Of a stretch of 64,000 nt of DNA, positions 26,773-37,935 are shown piece by piece; position 1 is the stretch's first letter; every line of letters begins with the position of its first letter. The translations under genes and the position numbers were made by a program. The notes beneath the pieces are model-generated. The model was not told the origin of the DNA and made no database searches. It saw nothing but the letters and a program-made list of their open reading frames with translations. The stretch lies in contig JAEPOK010000001.1 in the NCBI GenBank assembly GCA_017642935.1, positions 248,001-312,000 on the forward strand, written 5' to 3'. This DNA is from Hyphomicrobiales bacterium (GTDB lineage: Bacteria; Pseudomonadota; Alphaproteobacteria; Rhizobiales; MH13).

Positions 26773-27731
26773 GCCTGTGTCGCGCGCTGCGGGTCGGTCA
26801 GAAAGGCCTGCAGCGCGTCGAGCGTCTTTTCTGGGTGGAGATCGATGAAGAAGTGTCCACCGGGCATCGGCGCATGGCTGACCGGTCCGGTTGCTTCCTG
26901 TTTCCAGATGCCGATGACGTTGAAGCGTTGACCCATGACGCCGTCCAGCCCCTCCATCACCAGGAGCGGGCAGGCAATCTTGGCGCGCGGCTGCACGTCG
27001 TCATGCGCGTAATCGATCATCGCGCCGGCGCGGTAATCACCACAGCTGGCTGCGATCATCGCCGGGTCGCGCCAAGCTTGGCGGTAGGCGTCGAGCATCG
27101 CCGGATCAAAATCCTCGAGCTTGGCCTTGCCCCAGCCCTTTAGACAAGTTTCGAAGAACATGTCCGGATCGGCGCCGATCAGGGCAGCCGGAAAGGGCAG
27201 GGGCTGCGCAAGGAACGGCCAATGCCAATAGGCGACGCTGAGGTCAGTATCCATGTTCACCCAGACATCGATCGTGGGGATGATGTCCATCAACGTCAGC
27301 GACAGCAGACGGTTCGGATGATCAAGCGCAAAGCGGTGGCCGACCCGTGCGCCACGATCATGGCCGACCAGGTGAAACGTTTCGTGACCGAGAGCGGTCA
27401 TCAAGGCGGCCATATCATTGGCCATTACGCGGAAGGCATAGTTTTCTGCGTCCGGCGTCGGCTCGGGTTTGTCCGAGGCACCATAACCGCGCAGGTCGGC
27501 CGCAATGACGGTGAAGTTGTCGACAAGCTTCGGCGCCACTTTGGCCCACATGGCACGGTTTTGGGGGTAGCCATGCAGCAACAGAACCGCTGGGCCCGAT
27601 CCGGCTTTGACATAGCGGATCGTGACGCCGTCCGGTCCGGTGTTTTCGCCAACCTCAAAGCCTGGAAACAGGGGGTCAGCGCTCAAGGGTGATCTCAACT
27701 GTCGCGCCGCCAAGCTCATGGACGCTGTCAT
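26769..27731 (-). CDS. Haloacetate dehalogenase-like alpha/beta hydrolase
   Basis: 320 residues as annotated; true start may be downstream because the first 55 nt overlap the next gene. It has the oxyanion motif HGYPQN, the nucleophile elbow GHDRGARVGH with D125 as nucleophile, R126 and R129, and then YWHWPFLAQP (H170, W171) and the catalytic His in PGGHFF. In fluoroacetate dehalogenases these two Arg hold the carboxylate and the His-Trp pair (with a Tyr) holds the halide. The match to that enzyme group is better than to epoxide hydrolases, which lack the second Arg. Activity on halogenated acids is therefore likely but not shown. Confidence 0.8.
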   Translation of the reverse strand: MTASMSLAARQLRSPLSADPLFPGFEVGENTGPDGVTIRYVKAGSGPAVLLLHGYPQNRAMWAKVAPKLVDNFTVIAADLRGYGASDKPEPTPDAENYAFRVMANDMAALMTALGHETFHLVGHDRGARVGHRFALDHPNRLLSLTLMDIIPTIDVWVNMDTDLSVAYWHWPFLAQPLPFPAALIGADPDMFFETCLKGWGKAKLEDFDPAMLDAYRQAWRDPAMIAASCGDYRAGAMIDYAHDDVQPRAKIACPLLVMEGLDGVMGQRFNVIGIWKQEATGPVSHAPMPGGHFFIDLHPEKTLDALQAFLTDPQRATQA

Positions 27732-28038
27732 GGGCGCGCACGGTGATCACCGTCACTTCGTCTGGGATCGCCAGCGCACTGAGCGAGCGGGTGAAGGGCT
27801 GCTCATCGACATGCGGATGAAACAGGGTGCGGCTGCCGAGCAGATTGCCCTCTTCATCGAGCACATCGAACCGGTCGGCATAGTGCTCCCAGCCGGTGTC
27901 GGCATGAAGGATCGTGGCCGATACCGTCCAGGTGCCGCGCATATCTTGCGTTGCCGTCGCGGCGATGACGTCAGCTTCGCCAGCTTGGGCGCCGGTCGCG
28001 CAGGCCAGCGCGAAAAGGCTAAACGCCCAGCGAATCAA
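27676..28038 (-). CDS. Hypothetical exported protein
   Basis: 120 residues from a TTG at 28038. A signal peptide (RWAFSLFALACATGAQA) ends near residue 19. The mature part looks like a small beta-sandwich (GTWTVSATILHADTGWEHYADRFDVLDE), with no cysteine. No named family is recognised. It overlaps the end of the DUF3775 gene by 20 nt and the start of the hydrolase by up to 56 nt, suggesting coupled translation of three genes. Confidence 0.65.
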   Translation of the reverse strand: MIRWAFSLFALACATGAQAGEADVIAATATQDMRGTWTVSATILHADTGWEHYADRFDVLDEEGNLLGSRTLFHPHVDEQPFTRSLSALAIPDEVTVITVRAHDSVHELGGATVEITLER

Positions 28039-28441
28039 GGCCAGATTCCAAATGCTCGGCGAGCAGCGGCATGCCCATCAGATACGCGCTGGTGGATCCT
28101 TCGGCGCGTTCTCTTGCGGACTCCAAGGCGCCGGCAAAATCATTGGCTTCAAAATCACCGCGCCCGACCCAGGCAATCGCAACCAGGGATGCCGCTTCAT
28201 CGCTGTTCAGATCATCGATCAACTCGCGCAGCTCTTCGCTGGTCAGATCCTCGGCCTCTTCTTCGGCCAAGCCGTCATGGTGATGGGTGTCTTCCAGGCG
28301 TTCCTCGTCGAACTCCACCGTGTCGGCGGTCTGGTCGAGGTTTTCCAGGTTCAGATCAGCGGACAGCGCTTTGGCCTTGTCGATGAACCGGCGCACGGTG
28401 GCCGGGTCCAAGGCGAGATCGACGGAAAGGGGCGGGCGCAT
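28019..28441 (-). CDS. DUF3775-containing protein
   Basis: 140 residues. The C-terminal half (LRELIDDLNSDEAASLVAIAWVGRGD, then YLMGMPLLAEHLESGL) matches DUF3775, a cytoplasmic alphaproteobacterial family of unknown role. The N-terminal half is highly acidic (HHHDGLAEEEAEDLTSEE). AGGAGG lies five bases before the ATG at 28441, a strong start. It is the first gene of an overlapping trio with the exported protein and the dehalogenase-like hydrolase. Confidence 0.82.
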   Translation of the reverse strand: MRPPLSVDLALDPATVRRFIDKAKALSADLNLENLDQTADTVEFDEERLEDTHHHDGLAEEEAEDLTSEELRELIDDLNSDEAASLVAIAWVGRGDFEANDFAGALESARERAEGSTSAYLMGMPLLAEHLESGLDSLGV

Positions 28442-28565
28442 GATGTCCTCCTGATTAGCCGCGCGATTGTGTTCTCTGGCGAGGCTTTAGGCAAGTGTCG
28501 CCCGGCCAGGTTGTCGCGGCGTTGATTTGGGATAAAGCCGACCGATTGCGCCGTGCTTTCTTTCT

Positions 28566-29087
28566 TTAATCGGCCCGCGGCAGGTCGTCGAGGAGTGTGA
28601 GCCAGCGATCCAAACGTTCCCGGTTTTTGCCATGGTCAGATTGCCCAAGATGGGCCGCGGCATAGAGGGCGAGCGTGGAACGTGGTTCTTCGCCATCCTC
28701 TGTCGCAACGGGCAGCACCCAGATGTGGTTTATGTCGGGGAACTGAAGCGTCGGCGAGGCTGTGATCCCATGGGCGTAGAGCCTGTCGTCATCGCGTTCG
28801 ACCCAGCGGATTTCATTGGTTTCTTCGATGCGGGCGAGGAGGGTCGCGAACAGCTCGGCTGGCGGAACTTGGAAAACGGGCGTTGAACCGTCTGGCGCTA
28901 CGGCCAATGCGTCCTGTGGGCCGAGCAAGGCGTCATTTGGGGCGCCCGTCCGTTCCAAGGTTTCAAGGCTCTGCGGACCAGTATCAGGGTCGCCGGCGAT
29001 CTGCTGCCAGACCCGCCCAGGGCCCACGACGAAAAAGGCCGCGACGGCGACCACGAGGATCGCAACGATCCAAGCCAACAAACGCAT
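28566..29087 (-). CDS. DUF1499-family membrane-anchored protein
   Basis: 173 residues from the ATG at 29087, with AAAGGAT nine bases upstream. An N-terminal anchor (LLAWIVAILVVAVAAFFVVG) precedes a periplasmic domain with RWVERDDDRLYAHG, STLALYAAAHLGQSDHGKNRERLDRWL, features of DUF1499. The function is unknown. It stands on the same strand as the sugar dehydrogenase (about 140 nt upstream), perhaps an independent unit. Confidence 0.78.
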   Translation of the reverse strand: MRLLAWIVAILVVAVAAFFVVGPGRVWQQIAGDPDTGPQSLETLERTGAPNDALLGPQDALAVAPDGSTPVFQVPPAELFATLLARIEETNEIRWVERDDDRLYAHGITASPTLQFPDINHIWVLPVATEDGEEPRSTLALYAAAHLGQSDHGKNRERLDRWLTLLDDLPRAD

Positions 29088-29227
29088 GCACACGCATCCT
29101 TTTTGTTTCAGTACGTCAGCCTCTCACTTCCGAGGGAGCCAGCTGACGACCGAATTCACCTGGGAAGTCAGCACCGGAGGGGCAAGCTCGCTGTGACCAA
29201 GGATCGCACCAAGGAGCGATGATTGCC

Positions 29228-30397
29228 TCAACAAGCGCCTTCTTGCGGGCTGACGCGGACCAGCGATCCCTCACTGTCGTCGGTGAGCAGCCAGATGGCG
29301 CCATCCGGCCCTTGGCGCACATCGCGGATGCGACCCAGTGCGCCTTCAAACAGACGCTCTTCGGAAACGATGGTGCCGTTCATGCGATCCAGCCGGACGA
29401 GCATTTGCGCCCGCAGCGCACCCACCAGCATGTCGCCCTCCCAACCGGGGAAGAGCCGAGCGCCGGCCAAGATCGCCATGCCCGATGGGGCGATGGACGG
29501 ATCCCAATAATAGACCGGCTGCTCCAGGCCCTCGGCCTCGGTCCCGACGCCGATTGGTGTCCCGGAATAGTTGACGCCGTAGGAGATGGTTGGCCAGCCA
29601 TAGTTGAGGCCTGCCTGCGGTTGGTTGATTTCATCGCCGCCGCGCGCGCCATGTTCGACGGTCCAGAGCAGGCCGGTCGCGGGATCGAGCGCTGCACCCT
29701 GCGGGTTGCGGTGTCCGAGCGACCAGATGGCCGGTTGCGTTTCGTTGGGACCCGAAAAGGGATTATCCTCTGGGATCGATCCATCGGGATTGATGCGCAG
29801 CACCGAGCCGGCATGATCCATCGGATCTTGGGCGCGATCCGGCTCGCCGCGATCGCCAATGGTGAACGCGAGCGTTCCATCAGGCAGGAAGACAATGCGC
29901 GATCCGAAATGGAAGCCGGACCCATCGGCTCCCGATTGCTGAAAGATCACCTCCACATCGGTGAGCGATGGCTCGCCGGTGCGCCACCCCTCAAGTGTCG
30001 CCCGCCCAATGGACGTCCCAGTGCCGGCGTCGCGAGGTTCGGCGAAGGAGAAAAAGATCTGGCCGGTCGAAGCGAAACCCGGACCGGTCACCACGTCCAG
30101 CATGCCGCCCTGGCGCCGATCAACGACCTGCGGCACGCCGTCAACCTCCTGCACCGATCCATCAGACAGCGTGACCAGCGCCATGGCGCCCGGACGTTCG
30201 GTGAGCAGCGCGGTGTTGGCATTCAAGAACGCCAGGCCCCAAGGGTTTTCGAAGCCGGTGGCAATGGTTTCAGCAACCAGCGCGCAACTGCCGCTGGTGT
30301 CTTCCACGGTTTGGGCGTTGGCGAGCATTGGCGTGGCAGCCAAGGGTGTGGCGAGGACTGCAATAGCGGCGAAGGCAAGGTGGGGGGCATGGATCAT
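29228..30397 (-). CDS. PQQ-dependent aldose sugar dehydrogenase-like protein
   Basis: 389 residues from the ATG at 30397 (GGAG six bases upstream). A signal peptide (LAFAAIAVLATPLAATPMLANA) leads to the periplasm. The six-bladed propeller shows the GDH-like motifs: NPWGLAFL, SGADGSGFHFGSRI with the catalytic His, LGHRNPQG, VEHGARGGDEIN and GLNYGWP. These match soluble aldose dehydrogenases (YliI/Asd type), which oxidise sugars with pyrroloquinoline quinone and Ca2+. No PQQ synthesis genes are in the window. Two cysteines (near 36 and at the C terminus) may pair. Confidence 0.9.
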   Translation of the reverse strand: MIHAPHLAFAAIAVLATPLAATPMLANAQTVEDTSGSCALVAETIATGFENPWGLAFLNANTALLTERPGAMALVTLSDGSVQEVDGVPQVVDRRQGGMLDVVTGPGFASTGQIFFSFAEPRDAGTGTSIGRATLEGWRTGEPSLTDVEVIFQQSGADGSGFHFGSRIVFLPDGTLAFTIGDRGEPDRAQDPMDHAGSVLRINPDGSIPEDNPFSGPNETQPAIWSLGHRNPQGAALDPATGLLWTVEHGARGGDEINQPQAGLNYGWPTISYGVNYSGTPIGVGTEAEGLEQPVYYWDPSIAPSGMAILAGARLFPGWEGDMLVGALRAQMLVRLDRMNGTIVSEERLFEGALGRIRDVRQGPDGAIWLLTDDSEGSLVRVSPQEGAC

Positions 30398-30592
30398 GGG
30401 GGGCTCCAAGGCTCTAAGGGGCTTTTGTTTCCACATAGGTGGCGCGGCCAGTCCTGCAATTGGCGGTCAGGCTGGTTAACGCTTAACCGCGAAAAAAGGC
30501 GGCATTTGAACTTTAAGCTCCGCTTATGACCGGTGTGGCATCCCAGGGGCAGCACGGCCTTCTTGCGCCGGAGGATATGGGAGCCAAGCGCG

Positions 30593-31519
30593 ATGATTTT
30601 CAAAGAGTTCACCGAACAGGACAAAGCCGTTTGGGGCGGTCACACGGTCAAGCTGAACCACACGCTGCATGAGCATGCACTGTTTTCCAATGAGGCCTTG
30701 ATGGCGCTGGTCGATGCCTTTCCGCGCTCGCACTACAATTTGAATACCATGGCAGAGCCTGGTGCGCCCAAAGCCTTTTGGCGTGAGGGCGAGAAGGGTG
30801 ATGCCTCGGGCGCGGAGGTTTTCGAGGCCATCGAAAAGGGGCGGATGTGGATCAATCTGCGCCGCGTCATGGAAGTCGATGACCGTTACGCCGCGCTGCT
30901 CGATGAAATGTTCGATGAGATGCAGCAGTACATCCCCGATTTTGAGACGTTCAAGCGCAATATGGGTATCTTGGTCTCGTCGCCGGGCGCGCAGGTCTAC
31001 TACCATTGCGATATTCCGGGTCAGTCCCTGTGGCAGGTGCGCGGTCGCAAGAAAGTTTATCTCTACCCGAACTCTGCGCCATTTTTGCCTGAGCCGGAAA
31101 TGGAGAAGGTGATCCTCGGCGAGACCGAAGAAGAGATCAATTACGAGCCGTGGTTTGATGACTACGCGCAGGTGATTGAGCTGGCACCGGGCGAAATGCT
31201 GCACTGGCCGTTAAATGCTCCGCATCGCGTGGAAAATCTGGACATGCTCAATATTTCGATCACTACCGAGCATTTCACCGCTGATGTGCGCACCCAGTAT
31301 GCCGTGCGTTACGCCAACGGCATTCTGCGCTCGCGGTTCGGCTTGCAGAACCTGTCGCCGCGCATTGATGGGCCGATGGTCTATCCAAAAATGGCGCTGG
31401 CGGCGGCGTTCAAGTTTGGAGGTCTGCAAAAGGCGCGGGCGATGAAGCGGATGGTGGATTTCCGCATCACCAAGGACGCGCCTGAGGGGATCGTGGATAT
31501 CCCAGCCTACGCGCTCTGA
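30593..31519 (+). CDS. JmjC-like cupin, putative 2-oxoglutarate/Fe(II) oxygenase
   Basis: 308 residues from the ATG at 30593. The cupin-8 core has the HxD pair in YYHCDIPGQSLWQVRGRKKVYLYP and the distal His in WPLNAPHRVEN; these three could hold Fe(II). The K or R that binds 2-oxoglutarate is probably in the RGRKK stretch. Cupin-8 proteins include protein hydroxylases, but this group has no known substrate. The N-terminal 100 residues are helical. The gene is divergent from the sugar dehydrogenase with about 195 nt between. Confidence 0.8.
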   Translation: MIFKEFTEQDKAVWGGHTVKLNHTLHEHALFSNEALMALVDAFPRSHYNLNTMAEPGAPKAFWREGEKGDASGAEVFEAIEKGRMWINLRRVMEVDDRYAALLDEMFDEMQQYIPDFETFKRNMGILVSSPGAQVYYHCDIPGQSLWQVRGRKKVYLYPNSAPFLPEPEMEKVILGETEEEINYEPWFDDYAQVIELAPGEMLHWPLNAPHRVENLDMLNISITTEHFTADVRTQYAVRYANGILRSRFGLQNLSPRIDGPMVYPKMALAAAFKFGGLQKARAMKRMVDFRITKDAPEGIVDIPAYAL

Positions 31520-31553
31520 CCCGCAAGGCTTCTTCCCTCATGGCACGCGCCGC

Positions 31554-31901
31554 CTAGCCGACTCGGTGAAGGCGGCGCGGTGCGTTTTCGATCCCTTTGG
31601 CGGTTTGGCGCCAGGTCTGGCGCACCATGGCCAGCATCACCACGAAGATGGCGATCAGCGCGACGCCGACCAGCGGGCCGGTGGTCGCGTTGACGTCGGC
31701 CAAGAACGTATCGGCGCGCGCGGCCGTTGTGAGCGTCAGGATGGCCACGAAAAGGCTGATGGCGACTATGCCGGTCCCTTCCAGGACGCGACCGAGAAAC
31801 CCAAGCGCGCGCAGTGGGCGGCGGTTCCGTTTCGGTGGCGCCGTGAGGTCGGTGTCGGTTTGGAAAACGCTGTAGGTGGGGGTCATAGCCAGGGCCGTCA
31901 T
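31554..31901 (-). CDS. Hypothetical membrane protein
   Basis: 115 residues with two probable membrane helices, about 42-64 (GTGIVAISLFVAILTLTTAA) and about 75-95 (GPLVGVALIAIFVVMLAMV), a basic N-terminal tail and a basic C-terminal tail (both likely cytoplasmic). No family recognised. Start may be the ATG at 31901 or 31886. It is convergent with the cupin gene. Confidence 0.55.
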   Translation of the reverse strand: MTALAMTPTYSVFQTDTDLTAPPKRNRRPLRALGFLGRVLEGTGIVAISLFVAILTLTTAARADTFLADVNATTGPLVGVALIAIFVVMLAMVRQTWRQTAKGIENAPRRLHRVG

Positions 31902-32057
31902 GGATCATCACTTTCGATGTTGCCGTTTGATCAGCGCAGTGTGGCCTGACATGGGACGTGGTGAGGCCGTTTGCGTACCCTTTGATGGCCCAATTGTGGC
32001 AGGGGTGATGTGTTGGCGATCACATAGCTGCCGTTAGGGCAGGCTCCAGAACAAATT

Positions 32058-34520
32058 CTAGAATGCGATGCGAAGGCCTGCGGTGGCGGAAACCTGCCAG
32101 GCGGCGTTGGTGTCCAGCAACGCCTCGGCATTGGTGTAGGCGGTGAGGCCGGTTGTGGTCTGGTACTCGCCAGCTAGCCCGACAAAAGCGCCGGCGTCAA
32201 AGTTGTCATCATCCAGCGTGGTTGAGACGCTTTGGCCCAGCAGCGTTCCGGATACATCGTCATCGCCGAACCGGGTGCGTGCTTCGACACCGCCAATGAG
32301 GCGCAGGGTTGTGACCGCGCCACCGGCATGTGCTGCCTCAAAGGGCAGGGCCAGCGCTGCGCGTGCAGAAGCGACGTGGATGGAGCGATCATCCAGCGTC
32401 AGCGGGTTGGTGGTGCCGGTCTCGGTGTAGCCGTCCAGAAACAGCCCGGCATAAGAAAAGGTTAGGCTCTGTTCGAGCGTTTGGGTGGCAACGAGCGACC
32501 CAAAGCCCGCACCAGCAAGCAGGTTGCCAGCCTCTCGGGTCATGGTGACTTGGGGGTTGATGAACCAGCCGCCAAAGTCGGCCGTGGCCGTTTCCAGACC
32601 ACCGGCGACGAGATTGTTGGCGGTGATGCGTTCCTGATCATAGCCGCTGTAGCCAACCGTCAGCGAGGCATCCCAGGCCAGACCAAGCGCCTCGGTCGAG
32701 GCATAGACACCGGCATAGTAGCTGGTGGTGTCCGTCTCTTGGGTGTTGATTTCGTTCTCGGATTTGCTGCCGGCAAAGCCTGCCATGACACCGACACTGG
32801 TGAGCGCATCCAAAGGCACATCAACACCGGCGACCAGACCGCCGGTCAGGCTTTCAAAGGAGCTGCCCACACGATCGCTGTCATCCTCGCGATAGGCCCC
32901 AAAGCCTTCGATCCAGAAGCGGTTCGGGTTAAGGTGCGGCGCATCCTCTAGATCAAGATCAGAAAACGCCGCCAGGCTGGTCTCCTGCGCGGCAGCATAG
33001 CGGCTGGCGAACCCAAGCGCCGTATCAGAGCGCACAGCCGTTTGCCGCCCCTGCACCGTCCGGCCAATGCCAGACACCAAGGCGTAAAGTGCATCGTCAA
33101 AACCCAAGAATGCTGATTGATCTACAGCGACGATCTGAATCTCGTTGTTGCCGTTGATGACGACGGGCACCAGCGCAACAAGATGGCCAGACGTTGAGCC
33201 AATACTCACTAATGACGCGCCACCATCGGACTCGAATGTCGAGTTCAAGGACAAGCCTGAGCCGATGTTCAATGTGTTGGCGCCACCGCCTAGATCGACG
33301 CGGCCGATGAGTATTGATCCGGCATTCAACGAGAGGCTTGTATCGCCACCGGGTGCTTCTCGCTCTTCAATCGCGTAGGTCGCATTGATGTCACCGTCGG
33401 TACGGATGACCCCGCTGTTAACGATGCTGGAGATAACAGCAGCCACGATCCCGGAGCCATCATTGTTTTCGTTAAAATCGCCAATGATCGAGCCAGTATT
33501 GACCAGGCTCGTTAAGGTGCCGACGTCGATCCCGTCATCATCGCCCCGTATCGTGCCGTGGTTGATGATGCTTCCGATAACACTGGTGGGATCGTTGACC
33601 CCCGTGCCCCCGTCGACGTCGATGCCGTCGCCCTCACTATCGATAAGCCCAAAGTTCGTTATGCTATCGATGTTCAGGGCCTCAACGGCATTTTCTTCAC
33701 CGAATATTGTTCCGGTGTTTGTCAGCGATCCGATGAGGTCGCTCTCAATCCCGTTTTGGACACCGTCAATCAGACCAGAATTGATCATTGACGTGATGGT
33801 GATGGAATCGACCCCGTCATCACCGGCGAAAATCGTTCCAGAATTGTTGAACGAGGTGATGGTGATGGCGTCGATTGCATCGTCAGGACCGAGGATCAAT
33901 CCGGTGTTGGTCACTGTGCCGATGGTGCCATCAACATAAATGCCATCTTCGAAAACACCCCTTATCGTGCCGTTATTGGTAATGCTTGGTGTGTCGTCCA
34001 GAACTATCAGGCCGTCATCGCCGGTGATCGTGCCGGAGTTGACGACGCCGCCATTGAGAAGGATGCCGATAACGACACCGTCGGCAAACGCACCGCCCGT
34101 AATTGTCCCCGTATTAACAAAGTCGCCGGCCGTAACTTGGTCGAGCAACACCCCGATTCGGATGGGGTTTGTGGCTTCCACTGTGCCGTTGTTAGTGAAT
34201 GTGGCGACTGCACCGCTAAACCCATTGATCACGGCCGTTGGAAAGCCAGCTGGTGCTCCCGTTGTGTCCGTTACCAGAGCTCCTTCTTCAACAACCAGAT
34301 TGTTTATGCCGGGGGTCGGAACCCCGTAGCCGTTGGTATCTGTGCCCGTACATGTAACGACGACCGCTGGTGTGGCGTCTGGCGCACAAGCCGCATGGCC
34401 CGGCGACACAGCCAGATGGGGAATGGGAAGGGCAAAGCTGAGCGCGACGTAAACCGCGACCAAAAAGGGGGCGCCCGCTCGTACGAGCCTATGGAAGAAT
34501 CGGAAGCAGTAGCGCAGCAC
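32058..34520 (-). CDS. Type V autotransporter with tandem repeats in the passenger
   Basis: 820 residues from the GTG at 34520 (GAGAG seven bases upstream); a TTG at 34559 would add 13. A long signal region (VRAGAPFLVAVYVALSFALPIP) is followed by a passenger of about 430 residues made of short repeats such as 'SITNNGTIRG.DDGI', the pattern of a right-handed beta-helix. It is very acidic and almost free of Lys. The last 280 residues are an autotransporter barrel: FWIEGFGAYRED, beta strands, and the terminal Phe (GLRIAF) recognised by the Bam complex. It would be an outer-membrane adhesin-like protein. There is no catalytic motif. Confidence 0.9.
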   Translation of the reverse strand: MLRYCFRFFHRLVRAGAPFLVAVYVALSFALPIPHLAVSPGHAACAPDATPAVVVTCTGTDTNGYGVPTPGINNLVVEEGALVTDTTGAPAGFPTAVINGFSGAVATFTNNGTVEATNPIRIGVLLDQVTAGDFVNTGTITGGAFADGVVIGILLNGGVVNSGTITGDDGLIVLDDTPSITNNGTIRGVFEDGIYVDGTIGTVTNTGLILGPDDAIDAITITSFNNSGTIFAGDDGVDSITITSMINSGLIDGVQNGIESDLIGSLTNTGTIFGEENAVEALNIDSITNFGLIDSEGDGIDVDGGTGVNDPTSVIGSIINHGTIRGDDDGIDVGTLTSLVNTGSIIGDFNENNDGSGIVAAVISSIVNSGVIRTDGDINATYAIEEREAPGGDTSLSLNAGSILIGRVDLGGGANTLNIGSGLSLNSTFESDGGASLVSIGSTSGHLVALVPVVINGNNEIQIVAVDQSAFLGFDDALYALVSGIGRTVQGRQTAVRSDTALGFASRYAAAQETSLAAFSDLDLEDAPHLNPNRFWIEGFGAYREDDSDRVGSSFESLTGGLVAGVDVPLDALTSVGVMAGFAGSKSENEINTQETDTTSYYAGVYASTEALGLAWDASLTVGYSGYDQERITANNLVAGGLETATADFGGWFINPQVTMTREAGNLLAGAGFGSLVATQTLEQSLTFSYAGLFLDGYTETGTTNPLTLDDRSIHVASARAALALPFEAAHAGGAVTTLRLIGGVEARTRFGDDDVSGTLLGQSVSTTLDDDNFDAGAFVGLAGEYQTTTGLTAYTNAEALLDTNAAWQVSATAGLRIAF

Positions 34521-34680
34521 TTTGACACTCTCACACCAGTACGAACTCCGCCCCCTCAAGCGGAGTCCACCAAGCGCGTTGGGCGTCAGATGGCAATTTA
34601 CCTTTGGTTTACGCTATGGTTAACCGGCGCATTACCGGGGCCGTGTTGCGGAAAAACACCAGAATTATGGTTAATTGCCG

Positions 34681-36614
<1,934 letters not shown>

Positions 36615-36626
36615 CACCTCGAGGTG

Positions 36627-36660
36627 CCATCCCGGACAGTCCTTCGGACTTCCGGGATGG
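36627..36660. repeat. Perfect hairpin after aatA, REP-like
   Basis: CCATCCCGGA and TCCGGGATGG are exact inverted copies; between them AGTCC and GGACT pair around the loop TTC. There is no T-run, so it is more a REP-type element or a processing hairpin than an intrinsic terminator. Its outer arms resemble the BIME-like unit at 12281. Confidence 0.6.
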
Positions 36661-36771
36661 CGCTCGGATGTGGCGGCCTCCTAACGGCCTTGTGAGTGGA
36701 CGGTGATGGGCTGTCCTCCTATCTGTTGAGCATCGAGCTCGCTTGAGCCAACAGATGAGGTGCGCAGGACC

Positions 36772-37791
36772 ATGCTGATCCGATCGAAAAAACGTTGGGA
36801 GTTGCCCGAAAGTGCGGCAACGGCGGAGAGTGTCTATCTCAACCGCCGCGCACTGATGAAAGGCGCCTTAGCGCTTGGCGCCGTTGGCACCACATTGGGT
36901 GCGACGACTCGCGAGAGCCAGGCTCTTTTTGGGCTGTTTGAGGGCGAGGGCGGTAGCGAAGTGCCGTTGACGGTCGAAGGCGATCCGACAGCCGATCTTT
37001 ATCCGGCCTTCACCAATCCAAGCTTTGCCGATGCCGGCAGGCCGCTGACCGATGAAATGGACGCGGCGACCTACAACAATTTCTACGAATTCGGCTCGCA
37101 CAAGGGCATCTGGCGCGCCGCGCAGGACCTTGAGACCCGCCCATGGATGGTGACGTTCGACGGCATGGTGGAAGAAGAGCGGCAGGTCGATATCGACACG
37201 CTGATCCGTGCCATGAGCCTGGAAGAGCGCGTCTATCGCCATCGCTGCGTCGAAGCCTGGGCGATGACTGTGCCGTGGACCGGTTTCCCGATGCGCGATT
37301 TGGTTGCCTATGCCCGCCCGCTCTCGTCAGCCCGCTACGTGGTGATGGAGACCTTCAACGATCCGGACATGGCGTCCGGCCAGCGTCAGAGCTGGTATTC
37401 GTGGCCATACACCGAGGGGCTGACGATCGAAGAGGCAACGCACGATCTGGCCTTCATGGTGACGGGCGTTTACGGCAAGCCGGTCGCTAAGCAATATGGC
37501 GCGCCGCTGCGGCTCGCGGCTCCATGGAAATATGGTTTTAAGAGCGCCAAGAGCCTGGTGCGCTTCACCTTTACCGATCAACGTCCGTTGACCTTCTGGG
37601 AAGAGGCGAATGCCAATGAGTATGGTTTCTGGGCCAATGTGAACCCAGAAGTGCCGCATCCGCGATGGAGCCAGGCCACCGAGCGACTGCTCGGCGTTGA
37701 AGATCGCGTGCCGACGCAGATCTACAACGGGTATGGGCCGGAAGTGGCAGAACTTTACAGCCAGATCGAGGACCCGCGCCTCTTCATGTAG
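36772..37791 (+). CDS. msrP: Protein-methionine-sulfoxide reductase catalytic subunit MsrP
   Basis: 339 residues from the ATG at 36772; a GTG at 36760 would add four. Tat signal NRRALMKGALALGAVG (RR at 25-26). The molybdopterin-ligating Cys is C159 in YRHRCVEAWAM, with WTGFPM and KYGFKSAKS conserved. MsrP repairs oxidised Met in periplasmic proteins with electrons from the heme membrane protein MsrQ. No msrQ follows here: the next gene is a lipoprotein after a terminator. The pterin cofactor could come from the moaD/moaE pathway. Confidence 0.95.
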   Translation: MLIRSKKRWELPESAATAESVYLNRRALMKGALALGAVGTTLGATTRESQALFGLFEGEGGSEVPLTVEGDPTADLYPAFTNPSFADAGRPLTDEMDAATYNNFYEFGSHKGIWRAAQDLETRPWMVTFDGMVEEERQVDIDTLIRAMSLEERVYRHRCVEAWAMTVPWTGFPMRDLVAYARPLSSARYVVMETFNDPDMASGQRQSWYSWPYTEGLTIEEATHDLAFMVTGVYGKPVAKQYGAPLRLAAPWKYGFKSAKSLVRFTFTDQRPLTFWEEANANEYGFWANVNPEVPHPRWSQATERLLGVEDRVPTQIYNGYGPEVAELYSQIEDPRLFM

Positions 37792-37822
37792 AACGGCCAG
37801 TTTCCTCCCAAGGTTCCCTTAG

Positions 37823-37858
37823 AAGGGCGCGTTCTGTGATTGTCACGGCGCGCCCTTT
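37823..37858 (+). terminator. Intrinsic terminator after msrP
   Basis: AAGGGCGCG and CGCGCCCTT form a 9-bp GC-rich stem closed by a 17-base loop and followed by TTTGCTGTTTG. It begins 31 nt after the msrP stop and would end that transcript. Confidence 0.6.
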
Positions 37859-37935
37859 GCTGTTTGATTGCGGTGCGGTGCGCCGGAGGGCTTGGTGCGC
37901 GCCGTGTCCCGTTCATCCAGCATGGAGAAACCACC

